From Nocardia sp. NBC_00508 (GTDB taxonomy: Bacteria > Actinomycetota > Actinomycetes > Mycobacteriales > Mycobacteriaceae): a DNA stretch of 64,000 nucleotides. The translations under genes were made by a program, and so were the position numbers. Positions 63,801 through 64,000 of this stretch are shown in pieces (the stretch's first letter is position 1; each line of letters opens with the position of its first letter). Below the pieces are notes generated by a model that was not told where the DNA came from, ran no database searches, and was given only the letters and a program-made list of their open reading frames with translations. The stretch is taken from NCBI RefSeq assembly GCF_036346875.1, contig NZ_CP107852.1, positions 7,658,613 to 7,722,612 of the forward strand. The letters run 5' to 3'.

Positions 63801-64000
63801 TGGACTGCTCGTCGAGTTCGAGGTACTCCAGTTCACCCAGCGTTTCGGACTCGTCGGCCAAGAGCACCGCGACACCGTCCGGGTTCTCCTCCACGGCGGC
63901 GGTCAGCAGATCCGGCAGCAGCGCGACGGTGGGCGACTCGATCCGGCTCCGCGGGGTCGCGGCCGAACCCGCGGTCACCACCCGCCGGGCCTCTTCCGGG
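54886..64000 (-). CDS. Non-ribosomal peptide synthetase, terminal part (A-PCP-C-A-PCP-C-A-PCP-TE), 5' end outside the window
   Basis: More than 3030 residues; numbering here starts at the GTG at 63981. That GTG is probably not the start, since the frame stays open to the edge and PEEARRVV looks like a C-to-A linker. Domains: A1 about 20-535; PCP1 GGNSL (Ser 572); C1 with HHISADG about 762; A2 about 1100-1590; PCP2 GGNSL (Ser 1639); C2 with HHISADGWS about 1822; A3 about 2165-2670; PCP3 GGNSL (Ser 2715); type I thioesterase with LLGWSFGG (Ser 2850). No epimerisation domain. The A3 pocket residues read D-F-W-N-I-G-M-V-H(-K), the classical threonine code. A2 reads D-L-W-H-L-I-L-V-S and A1 D-A-L-F-I-G-G-I-M, which I cannot assign. 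The thioesterase releases a peptide ending in Thr. No MbtH-like gene is in the window. Confidence 0.96.
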   Translation of the reverse strand, partial: PEEARRVVTAGSAATPRSRIESPTVALLPDLLTAAVEENPDGVAVLLADESETLGELEYLELDEQSTQLARALIARGIGPEDLVAVGIPRSLESVLAVWAIAKTGAGFVPVDPHYPRDRVAHMVSDSRAVFGLTVDAVRADLPDEVEWLVIDTVEFVHGLDRQATDPVTDADRTRPLRPEHPAYVIYTSGSTGVPKGVVVTHAGLSGFCAEQRERYRVTSSSRTLHFASPSFDASVLELLLAIGGAATMVVVAPTVYGGADLTALLRRERVTHAFVTPAALASMDPAGLDRLRVVIAGGEACPPELLRRWVQPIAGRRTREFYNGYGPTETTIMTNISDALSPEGPVTIGGPIRGMRALVLDGRLRPVPEGIAGELYLGGDQLARGYHSRLALTASRFVADPYGVPGARLYRTGDVVRHRRIDGQTVMDYIGRNDFQVKVRGFRIELGEIDAALSARPDIDFAVTIGRESPSGATILVSYVLPVPDASIDTAAIIDDLGHTLPAHMVPTAVVVLDEIPLTPVGKLDRRALPRPQLAIAEFRPPSGRLEETVADVFAELLRTTQPIGADDDFFRLGGNSLIATQAAARLGAELDAQVPVGLLFGASTVAELAARLTDYADSGGRGQLTARRRPEHIPLSSAQRRMWFLNQFDAGSAAYNVPVAVRLTGALDVAALHAAIADVLNRHEILRTVYPQTAQGPAQVILPPDQAVPRFEVRTVAPEDVESAVAEAISITFDVTVEVPVNVALLRVAGADPAGPVDHVLAMVVHHISADGFSLRPLTRDLMVAYAARAAGAAPNWMPLPVQYADYCIWQHELLGSESDADSRAAEQLAYWRRTLAGLPEQLDLPTDRPRPAVQSFSGGRVEVRVDAATHQALLDLAHDHSATLFMVVHTALAVLLARLAQTDDIAIGTPIAGRGEAVLDDLIGMFVNTLVFRTRIDSGEPFIELLARQRDADIQAFANADVPFERLVEVLDPVRSTARHPLFQVGFSFQNLAEASLELPDLTVSGLDLSTGLSQFDLHLIVADSYAESGAAAGINGFLTYADNLFDASTAHTIVARLSRILDTIVRAPKTAVGEIAILSEAERADILMRRNATQRPADASATLVSLLDAVVANSPDAVAVVADAPEGATELTYGELDARANRLARHLISLGVGPESRVVLALPRSVDLLVAMYATAKSGGAYVPVDPEQPAERTRYILEAVGPVCVLAGTRFDTELAPVLRLPELDLAGLDPTPISDTDRIVPLRPQHTAYVIFTSGSTGLPKGVAVPHDAIVNQLRWKNTEFGLDAADAILLKTAATFDLSVWEFWSAAVCGGRLIIAAPDGHRDPAYLTELMAREWVTTLHVVPSMLEALLTAGLPDSLWRVLAIGEVLSAALAQRFRRAHPRTELFDLYGPTEAAVSVTCHRVTEGDEATVPIGVPEWNNRVYVLDGRLQPVPDGVVGELYLAGAQLARGYFGHAGLSAERFVPDPFGAGERMYRTGDLAVWNRAGELEYRGRSDFQVKIRGFRVEPGEIETALLTLPGIAQAVVIARSDAHTGDRLVAYLVPSDDSANLDVAQVQSALGAVLPSYMVPSAFVVLDALPLNVNGKLDRPALPEPEFVATVYRAPSTPVEEIVAGIYADVLGVDRVGAEDDFFALGGNSLLATQVAARLGAALDTRVPVRALFEASTVAGLAFRSEQHAGVDGRRAPVAGPRPEQIPLSLAQQRMWFLNQFDPTSAVDNIPVAVRLAGPLDVTALRQAVADLVGRHETLRTRYPQTPAGPVQRVLEPSDVPIDLLPKRIGADEVAQEISGVLTKGFDVTVELPFRTALLQLSDTEHVLVFVAHHISADGWSMGPLTRDVMLAYAAHVAGVAPGWAPLPLQYADFGLWQRSVLGSEDDPHSPIVEQIDYWRSALAGLPDELPLPTDRLRPSVQSFAGRRVGFTIDADLYRELRALARAQNVTLFMVVHAAFAVLLARVSGTDDIAIGTPVAGRGEPEFDDMIGMFVNTLVLRTQVPGRLTFEELLARTRSTDLQAFAHADLPFERLVELLNPQRSTARHPLFQVSLTFDNLPEKRLELPGLRVEAVDFEVGTAKFDLSLAVRENGAAFDADAETGHDVGMYAEFSFASDLFDDATVQGFADRFGRILAAVAADPTEPVGDIDLLSSSERAIVLGEPTSCHASAPATTLPELIGEQARLRPDATAVRFGDAALSFGVLDRCASQVARALIAAGAGPESLVAVAVSRTEALPVALLGVLAAGAAYVPLDLTYPAQRVAGVLAGAAPVCVLTTAEERSALPETDLPVVLLEHVAGLADDPVTDVERVAPLRPDNLAYVIFTSGSTGVPKGVGVTHRNVVELFANSRPLFGFDEGDVWALFHSFAFDFSVWELWCALVTGGSVVVVDYATSRSPELLRELLVRERVTVLNQTPSAFYQLVEADRGASPAELALRYVIFGGEALDLRQLARWYERHPGDAPRLVNMYGITETTVHVSFLPLGEQLADSHASLVGRALPGLDAYVLDQRLRPAPFGTPGEVYVEGSQLSRGYSGLPGLTATRFVASPFGRPGSRMYRSGDLARWTRSGGEPGLAYGGRGDRQVQLRGFRIELGEIEAALGRCPGVSQAVAVVRTDGLLGEQLVGYVLAEPGVRLDPAELRSRVGDFLTSYMVPAAIVVLETLPLTPNGKLDRRALPAPEFRAREFRAPATPVEATVAAAFAEVLGADRFGMDDNFFERGGNSLIAAKLTARLSSALGTKVPVMRVFTTPTPAGLVADLARRAGGGVETEAAFEMLLPLRPGGSAAPLFCVHPVSGISWSYAGLAAYLDPDRPLYGLQTPVLATEEVMPDSIEDWAARYVELVRSVQPAGPYHLLGWSFGGVLAHEIAVQLQREGETVALLAVMDSYMADPPGTVVTDAGQVPVAELIGGLLGEAAGDLGNVAELDWVALPQKLTELPEPFASFGAERVARILDAAVHSVALRSAYQPPRYRGDVVYFTAALDDPTGCVGASIWSEIVDGTVHNHAVATTHWQMTTATGLARIADVLTTTWREGPTGQE

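Noticed and set aside
1..64000. CRISPR arrays, tRNA or rRNA genes, integrase attachment sites
   Set aside because: No regularly spaced short repeats, cloverleaf-like segments, rRNA signatures or integrase genes were seen on reading through both strands.

Overview
The window is high-GC actinobacterial DNA, most likely from a mycolate-producing genus of the Mycobacteriales. Nocardia fits best; Rhodococcus, Gordonia or Mycobacterium are not excluded. The signs are an MspA-type porin, an MmpL/RND lipid transporter, type I polyketide synthases (PKSs) resembling mycobacterial PpsD and PpsE, a ChoD-like GMC oxidase, an EspC-like ESX substrate, a DnaE1-type polymerase, frequent GTG and TTG starts and many ATGA/GTGA stop-start overlaps. 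No rRNA, tRNA or CRISPR array was seen. All family assignments come from reading motifs and from memory of the families, not from a database search.

Layout. (1) 1-10.1 kb: lipid-type polyketide locus. A PpsD-like KS-AT-DH-KR-ACP protein and the start of a PpsE-like protein run left off the window behind a 15-residue leader ORF. Divergent from them are a small methyltransferase and an MmpL exporter. (2) 10.1-14.2 kb: scarred DNA with an IS21-family relic that has beheaded an SDR gene, a frameshifted DinB/DUF664 gene, a complete IS3-family element, and an EspC-like gene that is frameshifted and cut at its end by that IS. (3) 14.8-19.1 kb: the most interesting locus. A 127-residue helical protein ends in an amyloid-like motif and sits 4 nt upstream of a 1283-residue STAND NTPase/WD40 protein that begins with the matching motif. 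This layout predicts a bacterial NLR and cell-death effector that communicate by amyloid templating. (4) 19.4-25.7 kb: aldehyde dehydrogenase, a primase-like fragment, an ATP-dependent DNA ligase, a small secreted protein, a TioE-type MerR regulator divergent from an erythromycin esterase homologue, and a phosphatase relic.

(5) 25.8-30.6 kb: an ABC importer operon with a binding lipoprotein and a single permease ORF that appears to join two permease halves, followed by a membrane-anchored TPR-like protein; no ATPase is present. (6) 30.8-36.2 kb: an overlapping operon of P450, alpha/beta hydrolase, SDR and Baeyer-Villiger monooxygenase, behind two palindromic operators and followed by a TetR gene; its content recalls the mycobacterial mymA operon. 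(7) 36.3-43.1 kb: fragments of three ABC-transporter genes collapsed together, then a sirtuin, a LexA-type repressor whose start overlaps a LysR stop, and a full-length DnaE. (8) 43.1-54.6 kb: molybdopterin oxidoreductase, secreted GH1 glycosidase, a 64-residue protein, nitronate monooxygenase-like protein, a TetR/ChoD divergent pair with a clear operator, a lipoprotein beta-lactamase-fold hydrolase, an MspA porin, a proline-rich secreted protein and an HXXEE membrane protein. (9) 54.9-64.0 kb: the 3' part of a large NRPS (A-PCP-C-A-PCP-C-A-PCP-TE), whose last adenylation domain reads as threonine-specific.

The two ends are thus secondary-metabolite loci. The middle is metabolic and regulatory DNA into which an accessory patch (about 10.6-22.5 kb) has been built by IS activity and carries the putative immune or suicide module.
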